From: Alphaproteobacteria bacterium
GTDB taxonomy: Bacteria; Pseudomonadota; Alphaproteobacteria; Micropepsales; Micropepsaceae
Assembly (NCBI GenBank): GCA_016124385.1
Contig: WGNU01000004.1
Coordinates: forward strand, 1 to 64,000
Direction: 5' to 3'
Length of the DNA: 64,000 nucleotides
Shown: piece by piece, positions 26,175 to 36,246 of the stretch
How positions within the stretch are numbered: the stretch's first letter is position 1
Layout: each line of letters opens with the position of its first letter
Translations under genes and position numbers: made by a program
The notes under the pieces: generated by a model
Told to the model about the DNA's origin: nothing
What the model saw: only the letters and a program-made list of their open reading frames with translations
Database searches by the model: none

Positions 26175-27028
26175 TTGAGATCGACGAGTTCGACGCTTGT
26201 CGGATCGATCGGCGCGTTGAGGAAGAGGCTGCCCACCCGCGCGAACCGCTCCGGCGCGTCGGTCGCCAGAAACACCGGCGCGTCCGCCTGGTCCGTGCGG
26301 CCTGAGAAAAGCCCCCGCTGCTCGAGGATCCCCTCGAGCGCCGCCGCCGTCGTCTCCGCGCTATCGACGAGCGTCACGTCCGCCCCGCACGCCTTGCCGA
26401 TCACGCCCTTGAGCGCCGGGAAATGCGTGCAGCCCAGCACGAGCGTGTCCGGGTGCTCGGCCTGGCGGAACAGCGGCGAGAGATATTCCGCCGCCGCGTC
26501 GCGCGCGATGGCGTTGTCGTGCCAGCCTTCCTCGGCGAGCGCGACGAAGAGCGCGCAGGCAAGCTGCGAGACGCGCGCGTTCGGCATCAGCGCCTGGATG
26601 GCCCGCACATAGGCGCCGCCCCTGACGGTTCCCTCGGTCGCGATGACGCCGATATGCCCGCTCGCGGTCGCGCGGACTGCCGCGCTGGCGCCGGGCGACA
26701 CGACGCCCAGCACCGGCACGGGCGAGAGCGCGGCTTCGAGCGCCGGCAGGCCCGCCGCCGAGGCGGTGTTGCAGGCGATGACGATGGCCTTGACGTCGTG
26801 CCGGCGCAGCTGCCTGGCCGCCTGAACGGCATAGCGCGTCACGGTCTCGGGGCTCTTCGTGCCGTAGGGGAGGCGCGCCGTGTCGCCCAGATAGATCAGC
26901 CGCTCGCTGGGCAGGCGCTGCGCCACCGCCCGCATGACGGTGAGCCCGCCGATCCCCGAATCGAAAATGCCGATGGGCCGCGCGTCATGCGCCGGACTGG
27001 ACGAGAGAGATGAGCGCGCCGAGGGCAA
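26168..27028 (-). CDS. murI: Glutamate racemase
   Basis: A 286-aa enzyme supplying D-glutamate for peptidoglycan. [16 protein letters not shown], the first catalytic Cys in [12 protein letters not shown] and the second in LGCTHFPAL are present. The frame opens with TTG at 27028, the only ordinary start codon between an upstream in-frame TGA and the conserved domain. It overlaps the upstream membrane-protein gene by 44 nt, so translational coupling is likely. Confidence 0.93.
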   Translation of the reverse strand: MPSARSSLSSSPAHDARPIGIFDSGIGGLTVMRAVAQRLPSERLIYLGDTARLPYGTKSPETVTRYAVQAARQLRRHDVKAIVIACNTASAAGLPALEAALSPVPVLGVVSPGASAAVRATASGHIGVIATEGTVRGGAYVRAIQALMPNARVSQLACALFVALAEEGWHDNAIARDAAAEYLSPLFRQAEHPDTLVLGCTHFPALKGVIGKACGADVTLVDSAETTAAALEGILEQRGLFSGRTDQADAPVFLATDAPERFARVGSLFLNAPIDPTSVELVDLNQ

Positions 27029-27638
27029 GGGTGATCACCAAGCTGAGCAGGACATCGATCAAGATGAGACCTGCTGCGGTGAAACCGGGCACCCGCAGGG
27101 TCTGCATCGCGATCGTCCAGCGGAAGTAAAATGCGAAAGCCATTGCGGCGATATTAAGGAACGAGACGATCGCGACGGAGAGGACCCCTAAGGCGAAGAG
27201 GGCGAAGGGCACGCTGGTGATCGCAACGGTCGGCACGGCCGACCAATTATGCGCGACGATGAAGGGGATATAGCGGTCGGTGACGCCCAGCAGCCGCGCC
27301 AGATAGACCATGGCGATCGGGAACGCAGCCCATTGCAGCAGATAGGCGACGAACTCGAAGAAGAGGCCCGCCGCCGTGTAGGGGGGAAGGGGCGATAGCC
27401 CCTGGCTAGGGTCGAGTTGGACGGCGGCATTGTAATAGTCGCGCTGGACGAGTACCAGAAAGCCGAAAAGCGGCAGCAGGAGGATCGCCGCCGCGAACGA
27501 GCGGAAAAAGCCGGTGACGCTCTGATCGAGGGCCTCGGCCGCGGCCGGATCTCGCTGCAGCAGCCCCCAGACCGCCCGCAAGTGACGCGACACATACGAG
27601 GCCGTGAACGGCTCGGCCGGCGGTTCGGTGTCGCTCAC
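26985..27638 (-). CDS. Polytopic membrane protein, unknown function
   Basis: A 217-aa protein with about five hydrophobic segments (near residues 48-65, 88-112, 128-142, 145-170 and 192-214). The short cytoplasmic start reads YVSRHLRAVWGLLQRDPAAAEAL. I do not recognise a defined domain. The GTG start overlaps the dapE stop by 4 nt (GTGA) and its 3' end overlaps murI, so the three genes form one operon: dapE, this gene, murI. Confidence 0.7.
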   Translation of the reverse strand: MSDTEPPAEPFTASYVSRHLRAVWGLLQRDPAAAEALDQSVTGFFRSFAAAILLLPLFGFLVLVQRDYYNAAVQLDPSQGLSPLPPYTAAGLFFEFVAYLLQWAAFPIAMVYLARLLGVTDRYIPFIVAHNWSAVPTVAITSVPFALFALGVLSVAIVSFLNIAAMAFAFYFRWTIAMQTLRVPGFTAAGLILIDVLLSLVITLALGALISLVQSGA

Positions 27639-28813
27639 GAGCTAATCCCCCCGGCAAAATAGCGCTTCAGCGCGTCGGCATAGATGTCACTGAGCGCGCG
27701 GATGTCCGACAGCCGGGCGTTCTCGTCAGCCTTGTGCATGCTTTGCCCGACAAGGCCAAGCTCGGCCACCGGGCAATAATCCTTGATGAAGCGCGCGTCC
27801 GACGTACCCCCGCTGGTCGAGGGCTCGGGCGTGCGCCCCGTCACCTGCGCGACGGCGTTTGAGAGCAGCGCGATGAAGGGTCCGGGCGGCGTCAAGAACG
27901 CCCGCGCGCCGATTTCCGTCGTCATGGAAAAAGCGCCGCCCTGCTCACTGATCACGGCTTCAGCGGTTTCGCGCACCCATTGGAAGAGCGATTCGGCCGT
28001 GTGCAGATCGTTGTGCCGCACGTTTATCAGCGCCCGCGCAGTCGCTGGAATCAGGTTGGTGACCGTGTTGCCGACATCGACGCTGAGGATCTCAAGGTTC
28101 GACGGCGGAAAATGCGGCGTTCCCTCGTCGAGCGCCCGGGCATCGAGCCGGCGCAGGATCTCGAGCATTTTCGGCACCGGATTGTCGGCGAGATGGGGAT
28201 AGGCAACATGGCCTTGCGCGCCCGTCACCGTCAGGCGAACGGTCGCGCTGCCCCGCCGCCCGACCTTGATTGTATCGCCGACGGCCTCGAGCGAGGTCGG
28301 CTCGCCGACGAGGCAATGGTCGGGCCGGATGCCCTCGGCCGCGAGCGCTTCCATCAGTTTGACGGTGCCGTTGACGCTCGGCCCTTCTTCATCGCCGGTG
28401 ATCAGCAGGCTGATCGTTCCGCCCTTGCGCGCCTCGGCCGGCAGCCGCGCGGCGGCGGTGATGAAGGCGGCGATCGCGCTTTTCATGTCGGCCGCGCCCC
28501 GCCCGAACAGGCGCCCCTGATCGATCAGCCCGCCGAAGGGATCAAGGCTCCACGCCGCGGCCTCGCCGACCGGCACCGTGTCCAGGTGCCCGGCAAAGGC
28601 AAAATGCGGCGCGCCTTCGCCGAGGCGCGCGAAGAGATTGTCAACCGGCGGGGTTCCCGGCGCCTCGAAGCGCAGCATCCGGCAGGTGAAGCCCTGCGCC
28701 TCCAAGACCCCTGTCAAATGCTGGAAGGCCGCGCCGCAATCGGGCGTCACGCTCGCGATTCGGATCATCGCTTGAGCGAGTGGCACGGGATCATCGGCGA
28801 GGGGAGGGCACAT
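27635..28813 (-). CDS. dapE: Succinyl-diaminopimelate desuccinylase
   Basis: A 392-aa M20 zinc hydrolase in the succinylase branch of lysine/meso-DAP synthesis. Metal ligands are visible in FAGHLDTVPVG (His, Asp) and GDEEGPSVNGT (Glu), with a late SGGTSDARF carrying another ligand. The start MCPPLADDPVPLAQAMIRIASVTP at 28813 matches the family's N-terminus; the long track ORF upstream is a shadow. dapD, another gene of the pathway, lies 1.3 kb further on. Confidence 0.94.
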   Translation of the reverse strand: MCPPLADDPVPLAQAMIRIASVTPDCGAAFQHLTGVLEAQGFTCRMLRFEAPGTPPVDNLFARLGEGAPHFAFAGHLDTVPVGEAAAWSLDPFGGLIDQGRLFGRGAADMKSAIAAFITAAARLPAEARKGGTISLLITGDEEGPSVNGTVKLMEALAAEGIRPDHCLVGEPTSLEAVGDTIKVGRRGSATVRLTVTGAQGHVAYPHLADNPVPKMLEILRRLDARALDEGTPHFPPSNLEILSVDVGNTVTNLIPATARALINVRHNDLHTAESLFQWVRETAEAVISEQGGAFSMTTEIGARAFLTPPGPFIALLSNAVAQVTGRTPEPSTSGGTSDARFIKDYCPVAELGLVGQSMHKADENARLSDIRALSDIYADALKRYFAGGISS

Positions 28814-28918
28814 GGCCGCCGATTTAGACGCGAGCCATTGCGTTCCGTCAATTGCCGCGCACGGCGCCCTGCCGTAAGGAGGAGGGAACAACGACAAACA
28901 GGGGAAGGAAGGGCGGCC

Positions 28919-29803
28919 ATGACGGGACGGCTGAACGGCAAGGTGGCGGTGATCACGGGCGCGGCAAGCGGCATCGGCCACGCAACCGTCGAGCTCTTCG
29001 TGCGCGAGGGCGCGAAAGTCATCGCCGCGGACATTCAGGACGACAAAGGCGCACGGCTCGAAGAGGCACACGGGGCCTCTGTCCATTATGTCCATTGCAA
29101 CGTGATGGAAGAGGTGCAGATCAAGGCGGCCGTCGATGCGGCAACCGCGAAGTTCGGCCGGCTCGACTGCATCTTCAATAACGCGGGCAGCGGCGGCGCG
29201 CTCGATCCGATCGAGGCGATCTCCGCCGAATCCTTCGCCGATGTCATGAACCTCCACGTCCGCGCCGCGCTCTGGGGCATGAAATACGCGGTCCCCGTGA
29301 TGCGCGCGGCAGGCGGCGGTTCGATCATTTCGACGGGCTCGATCGCCGGTCTGCGCTCGGGCTACGGGCCGATCCTCTACTCGACCGCCAAGGGCGCGGT
29401 CATCCACATGACGCGGGTCGCCGCCGCGATGCTGGGCGCGGACAAGATCCGCGTGAACTGCATCTGCCCGGGGGGCATCGCGACACCGATCTTCGCCAAG
29501 GCCGCGGGGATGGCGACGCAGGTCGCCGACACGACCGTCGCCGCCGTCGCCGAGGCGCTGAAACAGATCCAGCCCCTGCCGATCGCCGGCCAGCCCGAGG
29601 ATATCGCGGAAGGCGCGGCCTATCTCGCGAGCGACGGCGCGAAGTTCGTCTCGGGCCACGCGCTTATCATCGATGGCGGCATCACGGTCGGCGAGTTCCG
29701 CCAGGGCGAGGGCGCGGCCTTCGCGGGCGTGCTGCAGGCGGTGGGCGTCGATCCGGCGGCGATGCAGGCCGTGCTCGCGAGCCTGAGCGCGCAACCCCAT
29801 TGA
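28919..29803 (+). CDS. Short-chain dehydrogenase/reductase
   Basis: A 294-aa SDR. Cofactor motif TGAASGIG (residues about 14-21), NNAG near 88 and a Ser-Tyr-Lys triad (STGSIAGLRSGYGPILYSTAKGAV). An Asp after beta-2 (AADIQDD) suggests NAD(H). It is longer at the C-terminus than most SDRs (extra about 30 residues after IIDGGITVGEF). A GGAAGG-rich ribosome binding site precedes the ATG. It is followed by, and overlaps, an ABM-type monooxygenase gene. Confidence 0.88.
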   Translation: MTGRLNGKVAVITGAASGIGHATVELFVREGAKVIAADIQDDKGARLEEAHGASVHYVHCNVMEEVQIKAAVDAATAKFGRLDCIFNNAGSGGALDPIEAISAESFADVMNLHVRAALWGMKYAVPVMRAAGGGSIISTGSIAGLRSGYGPILYSTAKGAVIHMTRVAAAMLGADKIRVNCICPGGIATPIFAKAAGMATQVADTTVAAVAEALKQIQPLPIAGQPEDIAEGAAYLASDGAKFVSGHALIIDGGITVGEFRQGEGAAFAGVLQAVGVDPAAMQAVLASLSAQPH

Positions 29804-30108
29804 TGGGTAGGCTGATCATCGCGGGCACGGTACGGCTTGGCGCCGGCCATCTGGAAAAGGCGCGCCCGCACATGGCCCGCATGATCGAGGCCTCGCGCGC
29901 CGAGGACGGCTGCCTCGTCTATTCCTATGCGCTCGACGTGGCGGACCCGACCTGCGTGCGCGTCTTCGAGGTCTGGCGAGACGCGGAGGCGTTCGAGGCG
30001 CATACGCGGAGCGATCACATCAAGGCCTGGCGCGCGGTGTGGTCCGAGATCGGCCTCTCGGACCGCGACCTCACGCGCTACGAGATTGCGGCGTCGCAGC
30101 CGACCTAG
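29803..30108 (+). CDS. Antibiotic-biosynthesis-monooxygenase (ABM) domain protein
   Basis: A 101-aa dimeric ferredoxin-like fold protein: [42 protein letters not shown], then [23 protein letters not shown]. These resemble YgiN-like quinol monooxygenases. The ATG at 29803 shares its A with the SDR stop (TGATG), so the pair are co-translated. It may act on a quinol or aromatic product of the SDR, an inference from linkage. Confidence 0.83.
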   Translation: MGRLIIAGTVRLGAGHLEKARPHMARMIEASRAEDGCLVYSYALDVADPTCVRVFEVWRDAEAFEAHTRSDHIKAWRAVWSEIGLSDRDLTRYEIAASQPT

Positions 30109-30929
30109 TCGCGCAGCAGCTCGTTGATCGCGGTTTTGGAGCGCGTGCGCGCGTCGACCGTCTTCACGATGACCGCGCAATAGAGCGAGGGCCGCCCTTC
30201 GCCGCCCGGCATCGCGCCAGCGACGACGACCGAATAGGGCGGGACGCGCCCCATGTGGATCTCGCCCGTCGCCCGGTCGACGATCTTGGTCGATTGGCCG
30301 AGATAGACGCCCATACCCAGCACTGCGCCCTCACCGACGATCACGCCCTCGGCGACTTCGGAGCGCGCGCCGATGAAGCAATTGTCCTCGATGATGACAG
30401 GGTTCGCTTGCAGCGGCTCCAGCACGCCGCCGATCCCCGCGCCGCCCGAGATATGGCAATTCGCGCCGATCTGCGCGCACGACCCGACCGTCGCCCAGGT
30501 GTCGACCATCGTCCCTTCGCCGACATGGGCGCCCAGATTGACGAACGAGGGCATCAGCACCGCGCCCTTCGCGATGAAGGCCGACCGCCGCACGATCGCG
30601 CCCGGCACGGCGCGGAACCCCGCCGCTTGAAAGTCGCGCGCGCTCCAGCCCTCGAATTTGGAGGGCACCTTGTCCCACCAATGGCTGGCCTCGCCCGGCG
30701 CGCCCGCGATGAGCGCCATGTCGTTGAGTCGGAAAGACAGCAGCACGGCCTTCTTCAGCCATTGCTGGACGAGCCATTCGCCGTTGAATTTCTCCGCGAT
30801 GCGCAATTCGCCGCGATCGAGTCGGGTCAGCGCTTCCTCGACCGCCTCGCGCACCGGTCCCGTGGTGGCCGAGGAAATCTTCTCGCGCTCCTCGAACGCG
30901 GCCTCGATGGTGGCGGCAAGCTGGCTCAT
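30105..30929 (-). CDS. dapD: 2,3,4,5-tetrahydropyridine-2,6-dicarboxylate N-succinyltransferase
   Basis: A 274-aa trimeric left-handed beta-helix acyltransferase in lysine/DAP synthesis. The N-terminal helical domain ([28 protein letters not shown]) is followed by hexapeptide repeats ([34 protein letters not shown]) and the typical [30 protein letters not shown] precedes the ATG at 30929. Its start codon overlaps the stop of the HAD gene. Confidence 0.96.
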   Translation of the reverse strand: MSQLAATIEAAFEEREKISSATTGPVREAVEEALTRLDRGELRIAEKFNGEWLVQQWLKKAVLLSFRLNDMALIAGAPGEASHWWDKVPSKFEGWSARDFQAAGFRAVPGAIVRRSAFIAKGAVLMPSFVNLGAHVGEGTMVDTWATVGSCAQIGANCHISGGAGIGGVLEPLQANPVIIEDNCFIGARSEVAEGVIVGEGAVLGMGVYLGQSTKIVDRATGEIHMGRVPPYSVVVAGAMPGGEGRPSLYCAVIVKTVDARTRSKTAINELLRD

Positions 30930-31642
30930 GCTGGGGTCCTCAAGCGAATCTGCGACAGGAATTGGGTGAGATCCTCGGTCACGTGATGGATGTGGTCCTG
31001 ATCGGGCGGATCTTGCGGACCCTGGCGCGACCAGGGGGCATCGTTGCGCAGCCACACGGTCGTCATGCCGAGCGTGTGGGCCGGTAGCAGATTGCGCGCG
31101 AGGTCTTCGAACATCGCGGCCCGCGCGGGCTCGAGCGCGGTCGCGGCGACCAGATGATCGAACGCCTCGCGGAAGGGTTTGGGGCGATAGCCGGTCGCGA
31201 CGATGTCGATGATCCCCTCGAAATGGGCCTCGAGCCCCAGCCGTCCGAGCACGCGCTCGGCATGGGCGATGCTGCCATTTGTGAAGACGATCCGCCGGCC
31301 GGGCAGCCGCGCGATCGCCGCGCCGAGCGCTGGGTCGGGCGTGATCGCGGTCAGGTCGATATCGTGAACGAACTCTAAATAGGCGAGCGGGTCGATCCCG
31401 TCGCGGGCCATCAAGCCGTTCAGCGTCGTGCCGTAGTCCCGGTAGTAGTCCTTCTGGAGCGTCCGCGCCGCCTCATCGTCGACGCCCAGGTGCCGCGACA
31501 CGAACGCGCGCATGCGCTCGTCGATCTGCGCGAACAAGTTGCAGGCGGCCGGATAGAGCGTGTTGTCGAGGTCGAAGACCCAGGTCTCGACATGCTCGAA
31601 ATCGGGCGATGGGGAGGGCTCGGGCGGCATGCCGCGGACCAT
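30926..31642 (-). CDS. HAD-family pyrimidine 5'-nucleotidase-like phosphatase
   Basis: A 238-aa HAD hydrolase. Motif I is [11 protein letters not shown] (Asp nucleophile), motif II FTNGS, motif III region RPKP and motif [14 protein letters not shown]. The DNTLYP signature and the [12 protein letters not shown] cap fit the SDT1/Phm8-like pyrimidine nucleotidase group. Starts at 31642 or 31630 are possible. It overlaps dapD by 4 nt, a linkage common in alphaproteobacteria though the metabolic reason is unclear. Confidence 0.85.
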   Translation of the reverse strand: MVRGMPPEPSPSPDFEHVETWVFDLDNTLYPAACNLFAQIDERMRAFVSRHLGVDDEAARTLQKDYYRDYGTTLNGLMARDGIDPLAYLEFVHDIDLTAITPDPALGAAIARLPGRRIVFTNGSIAHAERVLGRLGLEAHFEGIIDIVATGYRPKPFREAFDHLVAATALEPARAAMFEDLARNLLPAHTLGMTTVWLRNDAPWSRQGPQDPPDQDHIHHVTEDLTQFLSQIRLRTPA

Positions 31643-31692
31643 GGTCGAAGCCCCTGTCCAAGGCAAGCGGCCCCAGGACGGGAAGCGAGCCC

Positions 31693-31708
31693 TTAAGCAC
31701 CCCTTAAC
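31693..31708. promoter_or_regulatory. Perfect CtrA-box-like site between the HAD and diguanylate cyclase genes
   Basis: TTAA-N7-TTAAC exactly. It lies 40 nt before the diguanylate cyclase ATG and 50 nt from the divergent HAD gene start, so it could act on either promoter. Confidence 0.5.
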
Positions 31709-31748
31709 GCCGTCTCGCCTAGTCTTTCCGGCGGACGGGGAATCGTGA

Positions 31749-33512
31749 ATGACGCGCTGGCGCAAGATCTTGGAGTTCCCGGGCTTGGGTGGGCCTGGCC
31801 GGGCCGCAGAGCCGCAACACGCGGTGCGTGTGCAAACCGAATCGCTCTTTTCCGACTATCCTGGCGGCGTCTTCATTTTGAACGAGGATGGCCGGCTCGT
31901 CGTCGCCAATAGCGCCGCCGCGCCGATTGTTGCCCTTCTCGATGCTGAGAACCTCGACACCGAGGCGGCTGAGAAGCTGCGCCACGCGATCGGGCGGGCC
32001 TCGCGCGGCGATGTCTATTTCGGCCGCATCGTGTGCCAGCGCCAGGATGACCCGCACGGCGGCAGCCGCACCTTCGACCTGACGCTCATGCCGGGCGGCC
32101 CGGTGATCCTCGGCCTCTTCCAGGAAGCGACCCTCGAGCGCAACCTGATGACGGCCCTGAAGGCCTCGCGCGAACTCTTCCGCGATCTCGTCTCGTGCTC
32201 TTCGGATTTCGCCTGGGAAACCGACATCGCGGGCGCCTTCACCTATGTCAGCCGCTCGGGCGCCGCCAGTTACACCGCGCAGGATCTGATTGGCCGGCAG
32301 GCCGCCAACCTCATGTATTTGAGCGACGACGAGGAGGCCATGCCGACCGCGTGCCCATTTCTGGCGCGCGACATCGTGACGGAAGCCGAAGCCTGGCTCA
32401 CGGGCGCCGACGGCGCGCAGCTTTGCTTCCTGGTGTCGGCCATGCCGATTTTTGACGAGGCCGGCCATTGGCGCGGCGCGCGCGGCACGGCGCGCGACGT
32501 CACCGAAATTCGCGCCCGCGAGCGCGAGCTGGCCCAGGCCCGCTCCCTCGAAGCGTTGTCGCACGCCATCATTACGTCCGTCCTGAGCGAGCGCGATCCC
32601 TCGCGCATGCTGCTCGCCGCGACCGATGCGTTGCGCAAGGCCGTTGGCGCGTCGAGTTGCTGGTTCCTTGAGCGCGAGCTGGGGCGGGGCGATTCGACGC
32701 CGCGCTGGCGCATCGCCGCGGTCTCGGGCGCGGACGAGGAGGCGCTGGATCTGCCGCCCTTCCTGCTGCGCGCGGCCGAGGACGCGGCAGAGGATCTGGA
32801 GGAGCCGCGTCGCCTCATCAATGAAGCGGGGCACGGCGTCGTCCTGGGGATCGGCCGTCAGGGCGCGGCCCTCGGTGTCGTCGCGCTCCTGTGCGACAGC
32901 CCGGCCGCGCCTGACCGCGACGCCGTGTCGCTGATCCGCGCGATCGCAGGCCATTTGAGCGTCGCCTTTTCGCAGGCGCTCCTTGTGCGGGAGCTGCAGG
33001 AAAGCTCCCACAGCGATCCGCTCTCGGGCCTCCTCAACCGGCGCGGCTTCCTCAACCAGGCGCATCGCCGGCTCGAGCAGCATCGCCGCATGGGGCGCCA
33101 AGCGAGCCTCTTTTATCTCGATCTCGATGACTTCAAGGGGATCAATGATCGCTACGGCCACGCGAAGGGCGACGCGACGATCCACATGGTTGGCGAAGTG
33201 CTGTCCGCGATGACGCGCGCGGGCGATCTCGTGGTGCGCTTCGGCGGCGATGAATTCGGTGTCTTCTTCGAGGAAGCCGACATCGGCCATTTGACCCGCA
33301 AAGCCGAGCAGATCTCGAACGCGATCCGCGACGGCGCGCGCGCGCTTGGCATTGAGGGCGGCACGGGCGTTTCGATCGGCGCGGCGACCTTCGCGCGCGG
33401 CAGCACCGAATCGCTTGAGGATCTCATCGCCAAGGCCGACCGCGCGCTCTATGCGGCCAAGGCGGCCGGCAAGAAATGCTATCGCATCGCCGAGGAACCG
33501 GAGGCGGCCTGA
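31749..33512 (+). CDS. PAS-GAF diguanylate cyclase
   Basis: A 587-aa soluble protein making cyclic di-GMP. An N-terminal PAS-like region (about 30-130), a second PAS (about 150-260, ending with the ARGTARDVTEIRARERE linker), a GAF-like domain (about 265-410), and a GGDEF domain (about 425-580). The active site FGGDEFG is intact at about 498-504. An inhibitory RxxD site (RAGD) sits exactly five residues before it, so product inhibition is expected. The start has no clear ribosome binding site. It is coupled to the DUF2336 gene (TGATG). Confidence 0.9.
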   Translation: MTRWRKILEFPGLGGPGRAAEPQHAVRVQTESLFSDYPGGVFILNEDGRLVVANSAAAPIVALLDAENLDTEAAEKLRHAIGRASRGDVYFGRIVCQRQDDPHGGSRTFDLTLMPGGPVILGLFQEATLERNLMTALKASRELFRDLVSCSSDFAWETDIAGAFTYVSRSGAASYTAQDLIGRQAANLMYLSDDEEAMPTACPFLARDIVTEAEAWLTGADGAQLCFLVSAMPIFDEAGHWRGARGTARDVTEIRARERELAQARSLEALSHAIITSVLSERDPSRMLLAATDALRKAVGASSCWFLERELGRGDSTPRWRIAAVSGADEEALDLPPFLLRAAEDAAEDLEEPRRLINEAGHGVVLGIGRQGAALGVVALLCDSPAAPDRDAVSLIRAIAGHLSVAFSQALLVRELQESSHSDPLSGLLNRRGFLNQAHRRLEQHRRMGRQASLFYLDLDDFKGINDRYGHAKGDATIHMVGEVLSAMTRAGDLVVRFGGDEFGVFFEEADIGHLTRKAEQISNAIRDGARALGIEGGTGVSIGAATFARGSTESLEDLIAKADRALYAAKAAGKKCYRIAEEPEAA

Positions 33513-34786
33513 TGCTTAAGAATCTCCTCGCAAGAGTCTTTCATCGCAAGGTTCTCCCCAGCGAGATCGACTACGTCCAGGCGCGCGACGCGCTGGAAAC
33601 GCAAGCGCTCGCTGTTCGCCGCGAACTCGCCGCGCGCGACGATGTCGAACCCGAGATCCTCTATTATCTCGCGCAGGATGAGTCCGCCGATGTCCGCCGC
33701 GGGGTCGCGGCCAACGCGAAGACGCCGCAGCAGGCGAACAAGATCCTCGCGGACGATGAGAACGATGACGTCCGCTGCGAACTCGCAACGAAGATCGCGC
33801 GGCTTGTGCCAACGCTCGATTCGGGAACCGCCGACCGCGTCCTCGACCTCGCGATCGAGGTGCTCGAGAAGCTGGCCGCCGACAAGCTGCCGCGCGTGCG
33901 CCAGATCATCGCCGAAGAAATCAAGCACGCGGCCAATGTACCGCCGACCCTGGTGCGCCGCCTCGCGCGCGACGTGGAGGCGATCGTCGCAGCCCCGGTT
34001 CTGGAGTACTCCCCGCTCCTGTCGGATGAGGATTTGATCGAGATCATCGCCTCCGGCACCGTGACGGGCGCCCTTCAGGCGGTCTCGCGCCGGCGCAACC
34101 TGGCGGGTGATGTCGCGAACGCGGTGGTTGCCACGCTGGACATCCCCGCTGTCGCCGCGCTTCTCACCAACCCGACCGCCCAGATCCGCGAGGATACGCT
34201 CGACCGCATCATCGAGAACGCCGAAGGGATCGAGGAGTGGCATCAGCCGCTCGTGCTACGGCCCGATCTCTCGATGCGCGCCGTACGCCGCATCGCGGGC
34301 TTCGTGGCCTATGCGCTGCTTGAGAAATTGCAGGAGCGCACAAACCTCGACGAGCAGACCGCCACGGCGATCAAGAAGCGCGTGCGCGAGCGCATCGCGG
34401 TCGAGGATCTGAGCGAGGATCAAACGAAGGCGGTCGAGCGCGCCCGGCAGCGCGTCGCCGAGGCGCAGCGGCGCAACGCGCTCAACGATAGCTTCGTCAT
34501 CGATGCGCTGGAGGCGGGCGATCGCGCCGTGGTTTTGGAAGCCCTCGCTGCGCTGGCGGACGTTCCACCCTTCGCGGTCGACCGCATCATCGCCGCGCGC
34601 AGCGGCAAGGCGCTCACCTCGCTCGTCTGGAAGGCGGGGCTTACGATGCGCACGAGCCTCAAGCTGCAGGCGGGATTTGCCAAGATCCCGGTCTCAGAGA
34701 TGGTGCTCGCGCGGAACGGCGTCGACTTCCCGCTCGAGCCGTCCGAGATGTCCTGGCACCTGAATTATTTCGGCGTCGCCGCCTAG
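33512..34786 (+). CDS. DUF2336 domain protein (HEAT-like repeats)
   Basis: A 424-aa, almost wholly helical protein. Repeated helical pairs such as DDVEPEILYYLAQDESADVRRGVAANAKTP and ILADDENDDVRCELATKIARL resemble HEAT/Armadillo repeats and match the alphaproteobacterial DUF2336 family. It has no catalytic motif; a scaffold or partner role is likely. It starts on the last base of the diguanylate cyclase gene, so the two should be made together. It converges on argB across 13 nt. Confidence 0.85.
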   Translation: MLKNLLARVFHRKVLPSEIDYVQARDALETQALAVRRELAARDDVEPEILYYLAQDESADVRRGVAANAKTPQQANKILADDENDDVRCELATKIARLVPTLDSGTADRVLDLAIEVLEKLAADKLPRVRQIIAEEIKHAANVPPTLVRRLARDVEAIVAAPVLEYSPLLSDEDLIEIIASGTVTGALQAVSRRRNLAGDVANAVVATLDIPAVAALLTNPTAQIREDTLDRIIENAEGIEEWHQPLVLRPDLSMRAVRRIAGFVAYALLEKLQERTNLDEQTATAIKKRVRERIAVEDLSEDQTKAVERARQRVAEAQRRNALNDSFVIDALEAGDRAVVLEALAALADVPPFAVDRIIAARSGKALTSLVWKAGLTMRTSLKLQAGFAKIPVSEMVLARNGVDFPLEPSEMSWHLNYFGVAA

Positions 34787-34799
34787 GCACGCAGCGGCA

Positions 34800-35741
34800 C
34801 TAGCCAGCGCGGATCAGCGTGCCGGCGCCATGCTGCGTAAAGAGTTCGATGAGGAGCGCGTGCGGCACGCGTCCATCGAGGATGACGACACCTTCGACGC
34901 CCGATTCCGCCGCCGCGATGCAGGTCTCGACCTTGGGGATCATGCCGCCCGAGATCGTGCCGTCGGCGATAAGGCGCCGGCATTCCGAAACCGTCAGATC
35001 ACTGATGACCTGTCCGTCCTTGTCGAGCACGCCCGGAACGTCGGTGAGGAGGAACAGCCGCGTCGCGCCCATCGCGCCCGCGACGGCGCCCGCGACCGTG
35101 TCGGCGTTGATATTGTAGGTCGCGCCCTCCGGCCCCACGCCGATCGGCGCGATGATCGGGATGAGATCCGAGCCGATGATCGTGTCGAGCACTTCGGGAT
35201 TGACCGCCGCCGGCTCGCCGACGAAACCGAGATCGACCGCCTCGTCCTCGCCGGTCTCCGGGTTGCGCCGGCGCTTTTCGAGCTTGCGCGCGACGATGAG
35301 ATTGCCGTCCTTGCCCGAAAGGCCGACCGCGCGCCCGCCTTCGCCGTTGATGGCGGTGACGAGCTGTTTGTTGATCGAGCCCGTCAGTACCATCTCGACG
35401 ATCTCCATCGCCGCCTTGTCGGTGACGCGCAGGCCATCGATGAAGCTCGACTTGATCGACAGGCGCTCAAGCATGTGGCCGATCTGCGGGCCGCCGCCAT
35501 GCACGACGATGGGCTCGATTCCCGTTTGCTTCATGAGCACGACGTCTTGCGCGAAATGGTCGGTCGCTTCTTCACCGGCCATCGCGTGGCCGCCATATTT
35601 CACGACGATGATCTTGCCGTCATAGCGCAGGATGAAGGGCAGCGCCTCGACGATGGTCTGCGCGGCGCTGCGCCACTTCGCCACCTGGCGGAGCGAAAAG
35701 CTGCGTTCGTCGCTTCTGGGCGTGTCTTCGGGCCCGGCCAT
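34800..35741 (-). CDS. argB: Acetylglutamate kinase
   Basis: A 313-aa amino-acid kinase in arginine synthesis. Motifs: [11 protein letters not shown] (phosphate binding), [13 protein letters not shown] (substrate loop), [18 protein letters not shown] and [13 protein letters not shown]. An N-terminal helix ([26 protein letters not shown]) is the extension seen in arginine-sensitive hexameric enzymes. AAGGAG lies 7 nt before the ATG at 35741. Confidence 0.96.
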   Translation of the reverse strand: MAGPEDTPRSDERSFSLRQVAKWRSAAQTIVEALPFILRYDGKIIVVKYGGHAMAGEEATDHFAQDVVLMKQTGIEPIVVHGGGPQIGHMLERLSIKSSFIDGLRVTDKAAMEIVEMVLTGSINKQLVTAINGEGGRAVGLSGKDGNLIVARKLEKRRRNPETGEDEAVDLGFVGEPAAVNPEVLDTIIGSDLIPIIAPIGVGPEGATYNINADTVAGAVAGAMGATRLFLLTDVPGVLDKDGQVISDLTVSECRRLIADGTISGGMIPKVETCIAAAESGVEGVVILDGRVPHALLIELFTQHGAGTLIRAG

Positions 35742-35838
35742 GGTCGGCGCTCCTTCCGCGCGAGGGCAAACCGCGGGCTTATAGCGAAAGCGGGCCGCTC
35801 GCACTAGAGTTTCTGGCAGGCGGCGCGAGCGAGGAACC

Positions 35839-36246
35839 ATGACGGAGCGAACGGCGACATGTGGCTGCGGCGCGGTAACCGCGCGCGCGACGGGCGATCC
35901 GGTGGTCGTCGCGTGCCATTGTGCGGATTGTCAGCGCCGCACGGGCTCGGTTTTCGGTGTCGGCGCCTATTATCCAAAGGAGGCGGTCGCCATCACGGGA
36001 TCGACGAACCGCTTCACGCGGCCGACGGCCTCGGGCGGCGAGTTCCGGCAGAATTTCTGCCCGCGCTGCGGCACCACCCTGTTCTGGAACGCCGACAACA
36101 ACCCCGATCTGATCGGCATCGCGGTCGGTGCCTTCGTCGATCCGCAATTCCCGGCCCCCGTGCGCTCCGTCTGGGAGCAAACGATCCATCATTGGGTGAC
36201 GGTCGGTCCGGCCGGCCTCCACAAATTGCGCGGCCGCGAAAGCTAG
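35839..36246 (+). CDS. GFA (glutathione-dependent formaldehyde-activating-like) zinc protein
   Basis: A 135-aa protein with the GFA/CENP-V fold. Zinc-ligand motifs CGCGAV near the start, [12 protein letters not shown] (about 32-43) and [10 protein letters not shown] are all present. The family includes proteins once called S-(hydroxymethyl)glutathione synthase; the actual activity of most members is unknown. It overlaps the convergent engB by 4 nt. Confidence 0.86.
   Translation: MTERTATCGCGAVTARATGDPVVVACHCADCQRRTGSVFGVGAYYPKEAVAITGSTNRFTRPTASGGEFRQNFCPRCGTTLFWNADNNPDLIGIAVGAFVDPQFPAPVRSVWEQTIHHWVTVGPAGLHKLRGRES

Noticed and set aside
27635-29800. 721-aa minus-strand ORF
   Set aside because: Only the part to 28813 is DapE; the rest is the antisense shadow of the SDR gene.
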